Notes: generated from the sequence alone by a model not told the origin. Positions 34,866 through 47,872 are shown, numbered from the stretch's first letter. The stretch: DNA of 64,000 nucleotides from Asterochloris sp. CNOR1 (GCA_963969365.1 OZ017761.1:1302001-1366000), one strand, 5' to 3'. A program made the numbers and translations.

Positions 34866-36180
34866 GGCTCCTGAAAATGCTACTGGTGCACAGTTTGGGC
34901 ACACCACTTGAGGAAGCAAGATTTGTCTGGCCAATGTCTTCACGTAGGCATCGAGGAATACATCCTCGACTGACCGGCCTGCCTTCTCATTGTCCCATTA
35001 TGCAAAAGAAGAATTCAAGCGACCCATGTAGGCAACAGTCCCAGAACAACAGTTTTCATTCTGAATTCGCTGAGGTCGTTTAAGAAGCAATTTCTGCAAC
35101 ATGCTGAGTCACAGGGACTAATATGGCAATGTGGGCTTGAAATGGCATGCCGCTCCACTTGAGAATCCTGGCGAGCCCAATTCTAGCTTTTCGAGCTCAG
35201 CCAGAGCAGACATGATGGCTCCCCAGCGATGACTGTTGGTTGCAGTCTGGATGTGCAACATAGGCTGCCTCTGGAAGCGTGAGACCAGACAGCAGTCTAT
35301 CCAAACAGCAAGCTCTGCAAGCTTTGCTGTGTGATAAAAATGAGCTTGAGGTCCGTTTCATTGGCAAGTGCCAGGTTTGCGCTGTTGCGTTCTTGGTGAC
35401 GTCCTGTGCCTGTGCACGACTGTTCCAAGGGTGCCAGTCAACAGGTCAGCTCTGCATGCCGTTGCCACCGCTGGCACAGTGGCCCTTCGAGCTTGGTCCT
35501 CCAGGCTCCTGGTGCATGCTGACAGCAGGGCTAGCGAGGCCAGGGCTCTCCTAGGTGTTGCAGCACCACACAGTACCAGAAATGTGGGCTCAGGAAAATG
35601 GCGCGTTTGTTGTCGCATGTTGCCTGGCTTTGCATGGCGCAGTAGCACACCGAGTCTGCAGAACGTGAGCTTCCTTCAGCAGGGGTCTGTATTATGAGCA
35701 GGCACTTCGCCATCACGATCAGTGGTCAAAGCTCCAGGTGGCTCAGCGATGATTTGGGTGAATCATCAACATTAGAGTCCCAGTGTCGGTACAGAACAAT
35801 CTTTGCCCTTGTTGACGCTCCTGAACTGCCTCAAATTCAGCATGAACGCGATGCACAATGTTGACAGTGGCCAGGTGAGATGGCAAGCTCTCAGCATTAG
35901 GCACTGCCGTGTAATAGTGTAAAAGTATCCATTGTGGCATTGACTGCCGTACAGGAGCGCCTGCTGGCTCTTGGGTATAGGTAGGGCGGATGGCATTGGA
36001 GGTGTGTGTGTGTGCTAGGCTACAAACACAACACCGCCTGCCATGCAGGCAGACGTTGAAACGTTCGATCAATTGGCACCAGGCAATGGCAATTTCTGTG
36101 CAAATGTCCAGTCCCCTGGTCAGTGTAGGGGGTCTATATGGTTAGTACTTGCTGTCCACAACTTCCATTGCTTTCCTCTC
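34866..36180. other. Divergent intergenic region, with missing 5' exons of the permease
   Basis: It lies between the receptor-cyclase start (minus) and the first permease exon I can place (plus). Family comparison says about 40 N-terminal residues of the permease must be encoded here. A short ATG-led frame at 35339-35396 before a GT is possible but unproven. A (GT)n run sits near 36002. Confidence 0.5.
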
Positions 36181-36212
36181 CAGCAGGCTGCATCCTTCAA
36201 GCTGCGCTGCAG

Positions 36213-39200
36213 GCACTTCGCTGTTGTTTGGAGGGCCAGCTTGTAAGTTTGCTTGCTGAGTCTGTCAAATCAGTCTGCTGCCAGCTAAACTAAGTCTTAC
36301 CTCTGTTACAGTTTCGTTTTGGTGTTGGATTTGTGGTAAGAGCGAGGCGTGCAAAGCAGTTTGCGTGCCGTCAACCTGTGCAGCTCAAGTCCAGTGTCAA
36401 TCGACTACAGGGGGATCGCTCACGATGTTGGTGGCTTTGACCATGGGAGAGCTGATATCGGCTTTTCCCATGAGTGGGGGCATGTACTGGTCCGCACACA
36501 TCATCAAAGAATGTGCACAGCTCTTGCTGGTATATACCTGCCCAGCCCTCTCAGTGACAGCTTACTTCCTATGCTGTTGCAGGTGGACTGCAACCCTGGC
36601 TCTGCGAAGCAGGGTTCCCAGCCTGGCGCCTTACTTCAGCTTGCTTGCATGTAGAGCCAGCCTGATCGGTCAAGGCGTCTTACTTGCTTTCCTGGAGGAG
36701 CTGTGTGTAAACAGGTTTGCTTGTTTGGTTAGCCGCACCTTCATGCCTGTATTGTCTCAGAGTTGTTGTGTGTCTGCAGCATTGCCAGCACTGTGCTCCT
36801 CGTTACAACCACACCCCAACAAGCTGGTCATGTATTGGGCCCCAAGATGAAGATGTACATCTTCTGCATGCTTGTCATATGCCAGGCCAGCCTCCACTGC
36901 CTGCCTCTCAAGCAGATTGCCCAATCCGCATTCTGGGTGAATGTGACAGTGTTGCTAGGTCAGCCTGCTGCCGCTCATGTGTCTTATCATGGTTGCAACA
37001 TATGCGGGCCTGCTGTGCATCTCATATGCCTACTTGTTTGCATGTACCGCCACATATGGTGCAACATGCATACTCCACTGATTGCCTGCCTGCAGCTTCC
37101 TTAGTGGCCGTGCTTGTCCTGGTCATGCCCTTCACCGCAGCCACCAAACTGCAGGGCCCGGGTTATGCCCTGTTTCACTATGAGGTGGGACGCCTTGACA
37201 CAAGCTGTTGTCTCATATCACATCAAACGCAGATCTGCTCTGGAGCGGGTGTGATGCCTTGCAGGATGTGTCAGGGTCTGGATTCTCGGTATCATACGCT
37301 TTTGCGTTGGCGCTTACCATGCCCATTATTGCCTTTACCGGGTATGTCGCATGTGGACCCATGAATGGCAACACCCATCAAGCAGAGCAATTGCAATTCC
37401 AAGCCAGAGGGCTGAGTTGGCCTGGCACTGAGTCTGTGCCAGCTTTTTCTTACTTGTAGCTATGATGCCGCTGCTCATTTGGTTGAGGAGACACGTCAAG
37501 CAAATGCAACAGTGCCCTGGGCTACGGTGAACATGCGTATGTTGACCTTTGCCTAATTGCCTTCCCAGCCTTGCTTGCCAAGCCCACGCTGTGATTGTTA
37601 TTCTCCATGGTGCAGGTCGGGTCTGTGGCCACTACGTTTTTGGTGGGTGCCCTGCTGATCTGCGGCCTTAATGTCAACATTCAGGTTTGTACGCGTCTAG
37701 ATCGTGTGCCTACTGAGGTAATAGACATTGACCACCTGCGGCAGTGGGATGCTTGCAGAGCCTTGGTGACCTCTTTGACCCTAACAACGCGACTGGCGGT
37801 CAAAGCCCATTCCTGCAGGTGATACCAGCATGCAAGTACACCACAACTTGTCATGACGCCATTGTTTGAGTTCTTCACATTTGGATCTGCCCGTTGTTGA
37901 AGTTCACAAGGAGCCTCTCACAGCAGACTCCACTTGCTTGCAGATATGGTGCGCACAGAGGGCTGTGGTCACATGGCCCTGGTCGTCTGGTGCACTCAAA
38001 CCCCTGGGAATATGCATCCTAGTTTTGGCATGGCTACATGGATGGAGTGCTCCCGTCCAGGCTGTTGTGGTGGCATATTGTTGTGCTGTGCACTGCTCGT
38101 TGGTGGCACTTGGCTACCACCTGTGCCTGTTCAGCATAGCTGTCTGGCCATGGTGCAGGTATGACCGCACCGCTGACACCAAATATGGTCGTACAAGCAA
38201 CATCCTGATCAGCCTTTTCATGTGTGTGGCCACCTTCTTCAATGGCCTGTATGCAATGACGGCCGTGTCCCGCCTGGTGAGGCCTGTTTCTGCCCCTGGA
38301 ATCAGCAGGGACTGAGGCATGTGGCATGGCCGCTAGCCTGCCAACATTGGCAGTGTAGCCTGCAATGCTTAAGCCTGATATATCTCAAGCACGTTCGACA
38401 TCGCAGTGATGTGTTCATTTCATTGACTTCCCAAGCTTCTGGCGGCCGCCACCTTGCATGCCTCCTTGTGTAGGTCTGGGCGTTTGCCAGAGATGGCTTT
38501 GTCATAGGGTCCCAGTACCTGCGTCGGCTAGATGATGTGGCACAATGCCCCATTATTGCCAGTGAGCATTGCGAGAGCTGTGCAGGGCCTCAGAGGGCTC
38601 TCGGGTGTTGCACTATTGTGTGCCATGTCTACGCATGTAACTTGCTCCCATTCCTGATCTCATCTGAACTGGTGCCCTTCAGCTTGGACTCTGGCTGTGT
38701 TTTGCGTTATCTTCTACATTCCCTGGTGAGCGTGTTGTCTACCCCAATGGGGTCAAACGTTGCCTAAGGGCAAGAACCTTGACTAACTTCACTGTGTGCC
38801 CACATGCTCTGCCTCCAACTGCAGCCTGCTGACGGCCCAAGGCTACAATCTTCTGGCCGGGATGCAGACTGGTGGCATCTACTTCTCCTACCTGGTGAAT
38901 TTGGCATGCAATGCTTTACAGCCTGCAGTGTTTTGGAAACGCAGATGCCAAGCCAGTGCTGCAGATGCCGGTGGCGCTTCGAGCATCACTTTCAGATGAC
39001 GCCTGGGAGCCAGGCGTCTTTTCACTTGGCCGGTAAGAGGCACTCATAAGGATTGGACCAGACATGCATCGGTGCATTGGAGAGCTCATTGCTTCACCTA
39101 GCTTTGAGTAACAAAGACAGATTGGCAGCAGCAGAAAGATGTCAGCAGCTGCAATGGTTCCTTTGAGCATACCAGCACGATGATGTCAGTGTGTGTCTTC

Positions 39201-39869
39201 AGGTGGTCGCGCCCAGTGGCAGTCGTGGCTGCAGTGTGGCTGGTGGTGCAGCTCGCAATTGCCATGTTGCCCAGTGGATACCCAGTGACGGTGGAGGTGA
39301 GACTCCAAGATGCCAGATGTTCGCTGGTACGGGTGCAAACGCTGAGGACTTTGTTTTGTTTGGTGCCTGCAGAACATGAATTGGACTGGTGCGTGGCTTA
39401 CGTGCTGTTTGTCCTGCCCTACTGTTTTGCAGAAAACGGACCCTGCCCTCATGGGCCCCATGCCTTGCCACATTGCTGCCGTCATCGCGAACCTACTTCA
39501 TGTCCCTGGCCTCATCCCCATGCTACTTGGATACATGCTACTGACAAAGGACATTGACTCCATGGACAGGCCCATGCCTTGGGTTTTTCCTGCTCGGGAT
39601 GTCCTTCCTGTGGACTGTAAAGCTCAGGCACCACTTCTCTGGGCTTGAGACGGTGTTCACAAACAGTGACCTATTGAAGACATGGTAAGTCTGACAGCAA
39701 ACCGTTGGCGCCGCCTAGTGTTGCACCACATTGGTGACTCAACCTGCCATGCAGGAATTTCATGGACCCACCCCGGCCATTAGGAAAGGATGATAGCAGT
39801 ATACGGTCGTCCAGTCATGTCCTGAACAGCAAAACCAGCCGCAACACCATGCTGAAGCAGCCCAGCTGA
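36213..39869 (+). CDS. APC-superfamily amino-acid permease (GABA permease / BAT1-like), 5' end missing
   Basis: Exons with matching phase: 36213-36242, 36312-36335, 36411-36489, 36583-36702, 36780-36958, 37096-37184, 37265-37341, 37460-37526, 37616-37684, 37759-37818, 37944-37948, 38159-38276, 38474-38561, 38683-38725, 38825-38894, 38965-39032, 39203-39296, 39373-39388, 39570-39684, 39755-39869, giving 507 residues, near family length. Family landmarks in order: LLFGGPAFSFWCW, ALTMGELISAFPMSGGMYWW, YDAAAHLVEET before VPWAT, DPNNATGG, YDRTADTKYG, SRLVWAFARDGFV, GGIYFSYLMPVALR, FSLGRWSRPVAV, then a charged C-tail starting WNFMDPPRPLG. Expected topology is about 12 membrane spans. Expected function is proton-coupled or bidirectional amino-acid/GABA transport, from the family. 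The part around 36650-36702 fits the family least well. Confidence 0.82.
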
Positions 39870-40200
39870 TCAGACCAAGGACAAATTGCATTCATGCAAG
39901 TGGGTAGCCATGCTCACTTTTGTCGCCATATCCACATCATGCTGCTGCTGAAGTGTAGTGAATGAACACAGGCTTCAAAGTACTTCAAACAAATGGTAAG
40001 GCACACGGGAGTTGCTGCTGATCATGATGGCTGCGCAGCCTCACGGCAGTCACATCATGACACGATATAATGATACAGGTCTGAAACAGCTGCATGCAGG
40101 ATACAACATTAAACAGGGCATCAGTTGGTGGTAGCTGTTCTTGATGAGCACAAGGGGTTAGTAAATTGTGTCAAGCACCTGGTTCAGCAGGGCAGAGTCT
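39870..40200. other. Convergent 3' spacer
   Basis: It separates the permease stop from the stop of the orphan membrane gene on the minus strand. It is AT-richer, with no coding or RNA feature that I can see. Confidence 0.55.
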
Positions 40201-41583
40201 TCATGTGGTACCTTGTGCACACTGCTTGAGCCGGCAGATGGTCACAATGGGCAGCACCGAAGCAAAGGACAGCACCATTGCCAGGGCAAAGGCCCCATAC
40301 CAAAGGTCATTGCACTGCTCAGTTGGCAGGCTGTAATGCTCACACAAGAAGTCTGCAACTTCCCCCAAACCCAGGTTGAAGGCAAAGGGTGACAGCATGC
40401 CCAGCACCACCGGGCAGCCAATGCAGTACCTGCACCACGGGATTCTGTCAGCCAGGCATTGCAGAGCCAGCTGCTCGTGCCTGCTGCTGCTTTGGGAATC
40501 ACAGCAATCACACGGGCAGACAGCATCCTACCAGAGAGGCACGTTGCTGCCCACCGCGGCAGCTGCCTGCGCAGCAGCGTAAACAAACAGAGAGGCGACG
40601 GAGGTGACTGTTGAAGGGCCCCAGGATCCCAGGCCTGTCCCTGGAAGGTGGTCCATGAGGTTCATGGCAAAGTCTGCGATGCTGTTGACCAGCTTGTGTG
40701 GGTAGCTCTGCAGATTTTCCAGAATCCTGCATGTCAGACGGTGGTTCCAGCCGTAACGAATCACTGTTGCCATGACTGGCAGCTGCCAGCATGCTAGGTG
40801 CCCTGAGCAGCCATGAGCCTCACCTAGGGTGCAGGTGCAGCAAGGAACTGGAAGGTTCCCAGACAGCCCATGGTGCGTTGGCATGCGGAGAAGTGTCTGG
40901 CAATGTGTCCAGCCTGCAAGGCAAGCACACATTGAAGCAACGTTGCCAATCAGGGGCTGCACAGGCAGCAGAGAAGGGAGGTCCTCTGCTCACCTGAAGT
41001 GGTGCACGTGCCTCCCAAGGGCAGCCTCCAGAAGAGCGAATGCTGAGTTGATGGCATCGATGGGCAGCAGCTGCTGCATCATGCTGCCGTGTGTGCCGTT
41101 GACCACGCTGAGAAAGGGCTGCCCAAGCTGATGCCTGCACAATATGGCATCGCATGAGAAGCTTGAACTCTGGGGTTGGACCAGTGAGACTTTACGGCTG
41201 AGGAAGCACAGAGAGATGCAGAGGAGCTTGCCTTGCGGGAGCAGCCCGTCCAGGGATCACCAACACATAAGCATTGTATTGCGTGTCTTGCAATACCTCT
41301 GCCAGGCCTGCCTCAGCCTCTGCAGCAGGATGTTCCCATTGGAGTGCAATGGCTGTTACAGGCAGCGTTGGCAGGAGGACAAGCTTTGCGCACCAGTCAC
41401 TTCTGCAAAAAACCTCTGCCCCTTGATGGCCCCAAGGCTGGCAGACTTCACCAGACTCAGTGCCAGGGCTTCATTCTCTGCCGTAGTGGACTCTGTACTG
41501 AGTTGGGTAAGGGGCCGATCATACTGCCTCAATGACGCTCCGGCTATGCAGCATGTACAGGCAAGCAGCACCCATCTCATCAT
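40201..41583 (-). CDS. Orphan 286-residue membrane protein with signal peptide
   Basis: Six exons, all in phase: 41583-41401, 41319-41297 (a 23-nt microexon), 41134-40994, 40913-40824, 40726-40532, 40429-40201. They total 861 nt, 286 residues plus stop. The N-terminus is a likely signal peptide (MMRWVLLACTCCIAGAS). The middle is soluble, with an NGTHGS glycosylation site, several His, and a Pro-rich turn. The C-terminal part has about three hydrophobic segments: VTSVASLFVYAAAQAAAAV, the VVLGMLSPFAFNLGLG region, and FALAMVLSFASVLPIVTI. Four Cys fall in the last exon. I do not recognise the family. It sits 3' to 3' with the permease and 285 bp downstream of the coiled-coil gene in the same direction. 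Confidence 0.65.
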
Positions 41584-41868
41584 GACTGCTGGTATGTTGG
41601 GCGACTGGGGTCAATAAGTCAAACTTGTTGATTTTGCCCCTTTTGTGTGCAAGGCATGTTTTTCGTGAGGAGTGACATGTGGCGTGGTCATTACAAAAGC
41701 AGCTGCTCAGCAATCTGCAAGGTGGTCTGAGCCCTTCCAGATTCTGCAATGATTGCTGGGCATCAGTTGGGGCCCAGATCAGAGCACAATCAAACCTGGG
41801 TGGGCTATGCAGTGAGAAGACTCAAAGTTTGAGCATTTCATCGGTCGGCCAGTCTATAGTGTACAGAT

Positions 41869-44800
41869 TCAGCCCAACACGCAACAGTAGGCCTGCAGCT
41901 GCTGTATCTGCTGGCCCTTGCGCTGCATTGACTCCAGCACCCTGGCAGTGCCTTGTGCAATCTCCTCCTGCTGCATCTGCAGGCAAGGTGGGCTGTGTCA
42001 GCCATCCACCAAATCCAGCAGCGATCAGTTGCACAGCATGCACTTGTGTTGAAAGCACAGTGCTCCCAAGCTGGACCAGAGTGAGCAGAGACATCCAAAA
42101 GCAGGCGTCAGCTGGGGCACCCTCAGAGTGCCGTGTGCAAGGCTGCATCGAAGACACCCATGCATTCAAGAAGCCATGCATGGTGACAGCAGAGCAGTCA
42201 CCTCTGCATCCTCTGCTTCTGAACTGCAATGCTCCTGCGCCTGTCTGAGGAGGTCTGCATATCGCAAGTCCAACACGGACAGCTCATCCTCCAGGCTCAG
42301 GAGGACGGCATTTAGCTGCTCCCTGCACACCAGGCAATCTGCTTGTTGGCAATGTTGGTGGGCGCCCAAGAAACAAGACAGCGGCAACTCATCAATGCAA
42401 AGCCGACAGGCGGGCGACAAAAGCACTGACAGCACCTGGAATGGCAGTGCTGAGGGGCTCCTGCTCAGCACACCAGCATGTTGCAGCAGCCACAGACCAC
42501 ACAGGTGCCAAGCTGCTTGATCAAGGCTGCTTGTGCAACAGCTCTCCTTCTGTACCAGTCCCTACATGATGTTGAGCAGCTTGGGCATCAAGGAAGCAGC
42601 TGTGCGCAGGCAGGCATCACTGGGCCAGAGCAGAATCACACTGCCGGCAGCCCTGCAGCAGTCGATGGCAGGCATGCACAGGGCACTGACAGCAAGGCAG
42701 AGGCGCGCGCCCACCTGGTTTGCTGCAGGGCAGCCCCCTGCACCGTCGGCCCCGCCTTGTTACCCCTCCTGCTGGCGGGGCCTCCCCACGCTGCCCGGTT
42801 GCCTGACACCTTGGCAGGTCCTGCAGGCAGCATCGCCAGGGCCTGGCCTGGCGAGGGGGGACGTTGTGCGCAGAGTCCCATCCAGCGCGGCTTGAGGTGG
42901 GTAGAGGCCAGGGAGCGAGGCGACAGTGGTGGTGGCAGTGGCGGACAGGTCCCTGCAGGGCAGTCACTGGCTGCCTTCAGTCTCAAACCTCCAGGCTGAC
43001 TGCTGATGACGTAAAGGTAGCCCTGCATTTGGGGCACTTCAAGTGTACACACAGACTATAGCAAACTATAGAGACATGGACCAAGCCAGCAGCTGGCAGG
43101 CTTGATGACAAGAGTACTGTACAGCTCTGTCTGTCGAAACTTGCATGTGGGCTGGCAGCCTCACAACTCGGACGCCAGGAGCATGTGCCCAAGCAGTCAG
43201 GGTGGCTATGAGTGATGGCAGCAGTCAGCATGTGGGAATGCCAGCGTATGCCAGGGCTGCTATGAGGAGGCGACAGTGAGCATTGGCCAGGGCCCGGGCC
43301 ACAATTTCCCTGAGCAGGTTGGTGTGACTGCCAGGATGTGCCAGGGAGTGCAGCAGTGATTGCCATGAAGAGGTTTGCTGAGATACATGTCAGCATTCTG
43401 CCAGGCTTGCTGCCAGAAGCTGCAAGGGAATAAATCAGTGAGCGCATTGCCATCGTCGCGATCAGCTGACGCTGCTGCCAGGCGCTGCACCAAAGACCCC
43501 GCACATCTTCAAGATGGCTGCCGGAGGCTGCCAGGTGAGCACCAAGAGAGCCAGAGGGCACCAGGAATGGCCATCATGTGTCCCACAGTCGCCAGGCCGC
43601 AAGCTGTCTGCGTGGCTGCAAGGCTGTGAGCACTGCACTCAAAGAGATCAGCATGCATCAGCCTCCTAGTGTCGAAAGCTGTGTGCTGCAGCTCTGCTGC
43701 CCAACTCGTACAGGTGCGTTGTCTGTCAGGGTGGTCTAGCTGTGGATTGCAGAGCCACACGCAGACCCTTCATACCCCAGGTGTCTTCAGTTATCACCTG
43801 CAAGCTGGCAGGCTACACCACAGCCCTTCTCCAAAGCCCTGGGCATGTCGCCTGTCAGGGCAGTCTGCCTTAGCTTCTTGCGTGTTCGTCGCACAGCGGC
43901 CTGCTGTGGCCAGGGCAAGCAGCAGACCTCAAGCAACCTCAAGCCCTGTGGTGCATCAGGGAGTCCCTTCTCCCTTACCGGGCCCCAAACCTGCGGTCTG
44001 TGCACTCCTGCCACATATGCCCCACCACTTTGCAAACATGTGGCTGCCACACTGCAGCCTTGACTTTGGCTCATGGCTGCACCACAGCCCGCACCTGTCT
44101 GTGCAGTCTGGCTGCGCTTGTGGCGTGTGCCCCGCTGCACCGCTGCATGCGCCCCCTGCAGCTTCGCCCGGACCGCAGGAGGCCCCTGCATGTGGTGTGG
44201 CACGCCCTGGCCTTGATGGTGCATCAGCGACTCCACCATTGACTGGTTCAGCTCTGTCACATGCTGCATCGTGTCTTCAGCCCGCCTGCAGAGAAATGTA
44301 TTTTCAATGGACAAGCCTGGCTGAACTCAACACAAGGATCCTGGCTGAATCACTCACAGCATGCTGCAACATGTCCACAGCCCGCCTGCGGACAAGGAAT
44401 GGCTTGTTCAGGGCATGAGTCTGGCCCTTGGCTGCGTCCACCACATCACCGGCTGCATTGTATCCTCCGCCTGCCTGCACGCAAGATCGGGCTGCTCAGG
44501 CCATGGGGTCCAGCTTGTGACAGTCAGCTCCATCACTGACTGTCTGCTTCGCTAGCAGCTGCTGCTTGCACTTGAGAACCAGCCCCATCACATGCTGCAT
44601 GGTGTCCTCAGCCCGCCTGCAGGAACTTCCTTTCAGGGGACAAGTCTGGCTGGCCACTGTGTCTGGATGACACACAACTGGTGGCTGCATCATGTGTTGC
44701 ATGCTGCATGAAGTTGTCGCGCCACCCACAAAAGGTTGGAGAGAAGGCTGGACCCTGGCTGTGCTTGCAGGTCTGCCCCACCACGTGCTGCATCGTGTTC

Positions 44801-47800
44801 CCAGTTCGCCTGCACACCAGGAAGAACTTCTTAGTGCATGGGCCTGGCAGCTGCTGCTTGCACTCCAGAGGCATGTTGGTAAGCCTCAGCGGCAGGAAGG
44901 TTGCACACTGCATCAGATCCCCTGAGTGCCTGCAGGGTCACTCTAAGCGAGGAGCTGTCTCCAAGACTTGGCATCCTACTCCAGCTCCTTATTCGGTCGC
45001 CGTACTGGCCAAGAATGCTGTGCAGGTCACGCTGATGCTCCTCATGCTGCCTGGCTGCTTACACGATCCCAGCGCTGTAGTGGCCTCAACTAACTCAGAG
45101 GGCTGGTCACTGGCAGAAGTACAAGTTCAAGCGAGGTTTGCGGCTGACCCAGGCTGTGGGGTGAGCTCACCTGAGAGCCTCGCCCAGCGTGGTTCTCAGC
45201 CCCCTCTCCTGATCCAGGTAGCGCTCAGCATTTTCTGCTGCTGTGCGCATGTCAGCCATCTCCCTGCAGCGCATTGCAGCGATGGTCAGCTGCCGCAGAC
45301 GTGACAGGCAGCTGGCGCAGTTGAACCAGGCCTGCCACTCAGGCCTGTGACCTGGGCTACCTGGGGACGTTATGCTGCTTTCAGCAGCCCTGATGGGCTT
45401 GACGTTACTTCCACCAGTCTCGACAGCAGGATGAGCGGGCAGGGGTGCTGTGCAACAGGTCGGGGCAGGGTCAGCAGCCGTGCCAGGTGCGCAGCAGTTG
45501 GGCACAGGCAAAGCAAGCTGACTGAGCATGTGTGAGCACCGTGCATGCTCGACCGCAGCCTGCCTCAGAGCAGCTGCCTCCTGCTGCAGACCCTCCAGCA
45601 GGCTCCTCTGCTGGCTGCATGTTGCCTCTGCAGAGATCCTAGCCGTAGCTTCCCTGCCAAGCTGCTCCTGCAAGAGGGAACAATGCCGGTTGGCTCTCTC
45701 GCCATGACAGACAGGCCTAGGCTGATCCATGGCACACAATCAGGCCTGCAGCCGCATGGGTGGCCTTGCTGCTCGCACTGCTAGCTTGGGAAATGCACTT
45801 CGGGGGTGCCTGGATCCACACGCCAGCCAGCAGCATGCTTTCCTGAACTGAGGAGCAGGCCTGCAAGTGTACCTGTGCAAGCTGCAGCCTGCCCTGAAGA
45901 GTAGCCTCGGCCTCTGACACCATGGTGACTGCCTGAGCGTTCTGAGTCAGCTGTGTCACCTCAGCCCTCAGCCTGTCTACAGTCGCCTGCGTGTCCTGCA
46001 GCCAGACTTAGTCACTCAGGCCCCTGATCCAGATTCATTGCTGCAACAGCTGGCGCCCCAGGCAAGCAGCAGGCGGGCTGGTGCAGCAGTCTGTTAGCAA
46101 GGCCACTCTGCATGGCAGAGGTTGTGGCACGCCTGTTGACCATTTGCCTTCGTTCGGTCAGGATTGATACAGGACATGAGCCGCAGCCTCAGTTTGCACA
46201 CCTTCAAGACGCAGCTGCTGCTGCCTGTGTTGTTTGCCAGTCGCAGCATGCAGGAGTTCCATCTGCAGCTCTTGGCTGCCCCCTGCACACACTCAAAGAC
46301 CTGCCAGAGAACTTCCATCAGGCCATGCCGGCCACATTCTCGCCCAGCATGCGCCGTTCCCACCTGCAGCTGCTGCTGGCTGTCCTCAGTGCGTGCCCTC
46401 AGGTCCTGCTGCAGCGTGTCCAGCTGAGCCTGCAGCCTGGCGGCCTTTTGCTCAGCGTCCCTTGCCTTCTGCTCAGCCTGCACGGCTGCTGCAGCATGCT
46501 GGGCTGCAGCCTCCTCGGCGTTGTGGGTCATCAGCAGTGCTGAGGCTGCCCGCGTCTCAGCTGATCGCACTCGCCGGGAAGCCTCATCAGATGCAGCTCT
46601 GCAGACAGGGACTGCAGTCACTCATCACAACGAGGCTCCCAGCTGATTGCGTTCATCATGATCAAGTGCTGTGCTGGAGGGCTTCATCAGGTGCAGCCCT
46701 GCAGTCAAATTGACCATGCAGACTTCAGCTGGGAAAGATCTACATGTGCGCCTGATGAAGGCCCTCTACACTGCAGCTGGCAAATGCTGCTATTGCCCAG
46801 AGGTCAACACATGCAGCCCCTGCAGACTTGGGCAGCGGCCACTTGTCTTGCTGAAGGGTCTCATCAACTTGTGCAGCCAGTTGACTCATCAATCGCGGCC
46901 CTGTCTGAGACAGCAGGCACGTCGCATCATTACCCCAATGGACTGCGGCTATGCCTGTGTTGGCAGCTTCCAATCATGGAATGTCGGGCATGGCAGCCCT
47001 ACAGATATTGACAAAGCCCTGCCGAACCAGACAGTGCCAGTGTTTGTCAAGATGCGTGCATTGTGGCTTTGTGAATTGGCAGCGGCAAAGGCCAGCCCAG
47101 GAACAGCTGGGTGCTTCTGGCTAATGGCGTTTACCTTGTGCACTGCCTCAGCCAACATGCACACCTGCAGTGCTGCTGGAGGTCACCTGCACATACAGTG
47201 CATGTTCAAAAGGAGAGCCTGACTTGCACGGACACCACCCGCAGGAGATCAGCTGCGTCCTTTGAGGCAAGCCTTTGCAGTGTGCATTCTGCATCAGGGG
47301 ACAGTGATTCGCGACTAGTGGCATGGCAGCACTGGCCTGGAAACACATGCAGGGACTCAGGCGTGCGCCCACCTGCTGGAGGCAAGCTGCAGGGTGAGGG
47401 CAGCCACTTCAGCCTTGCTCTCCTGCACCTGGCGGCCTAATGCAGCATTCTCATCTGCCGTGCTCTCTAGAGCCACCCGCATCTCCTGCAGCATGCGGTG
47501 ACTTGCTCAGGCATTAACTTACAGCCTACAAAACCTGATGTGACTCAGGAGGACACGTAGGTGTGACCGAATTTGCAATAGGAGCCGATTGTGCTGCAGC
47601 GTAACCAACATAAACCCCGGCAATGCCAGCAGCACCTGTAAGAGGCCCTGCATCTCGCCAAGCTGGTCCTTCAGTGCAGCATTGACTGTTTCAGACTGTT
47701 CCAGCTCCTTGTGCTGGCCCTGGGCTATCTGCAGAGCCTCTGCTCTATCCCTGGCAGCCTCATCCTGCAGCTTAGTGTTCTCCAGATAAGCTGCACCCAG

Positions 47801-47872
47801 CTGGTCCTGCAGCTGCCGCAACGCCAAAGCAGCAGCCTGGGACACAGTTCCCTGGGTCGCCCAGGATGCCAT
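41869..47872 (-). CDS. Long coiled-coil protein
   Basis: Assigned exons: 47872-47636 (start MASWATQG), 47485-47373, 46598-46364, 45995-45873, 45667-45171, then an unresolved part (45170 to about 42980), then about 42978-42715, 42322-42202 and 41976-41869 (stop). Assigned pieces join in phase at both ends. Almost every exon encodes heptad-rich helix: QLGAAYLENTKLQDEAARD, EEAAAQHAAAAVQAEQ, LRAEVTQLTQNAQAV, EQLNAVLLSLEDELSVLD, SMQRKGQQIQQLQA. A Pro/Ser-rich break lies in the 42978-42715 exon. A protein of more than 550 residues forming a rod, for example a centrosomal, basal-body or Golgi scaffold, is plausible, but no family is recognised. The unresolved part contains five copies of one small exon-like unit (44240-44830). 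Confidence 0.6.
44240..44830 (-). repeat. Five copies of an exon-like unit encoding RRAEDTMQHV
   Basis: On the minus strand, a CAG acceptor followed by the same short coding motif recurs at about 44820-44770 (RTGNTMQHV), 44625-44583 (RAEDTMQHV), 44485-44437 (QAEDTMQPV), 44400-44360 (RAVDMLQHA, followed by a good GT donor) and 44300-44255 (RAEDTMQHV). Spacing is 80-195 bp. All units enter in the phase needed after the exon ending at 45171, so any could be spliced in. Confidence 0.6.

Noticed and set aside
43669-44418. Open frame of 249 codons on the plus strand
   Set aside because: It overlaps the RAEDTMQHV repeat units in antisense. Its Pro/His/Cys-rich content and lack of partners argue against it.
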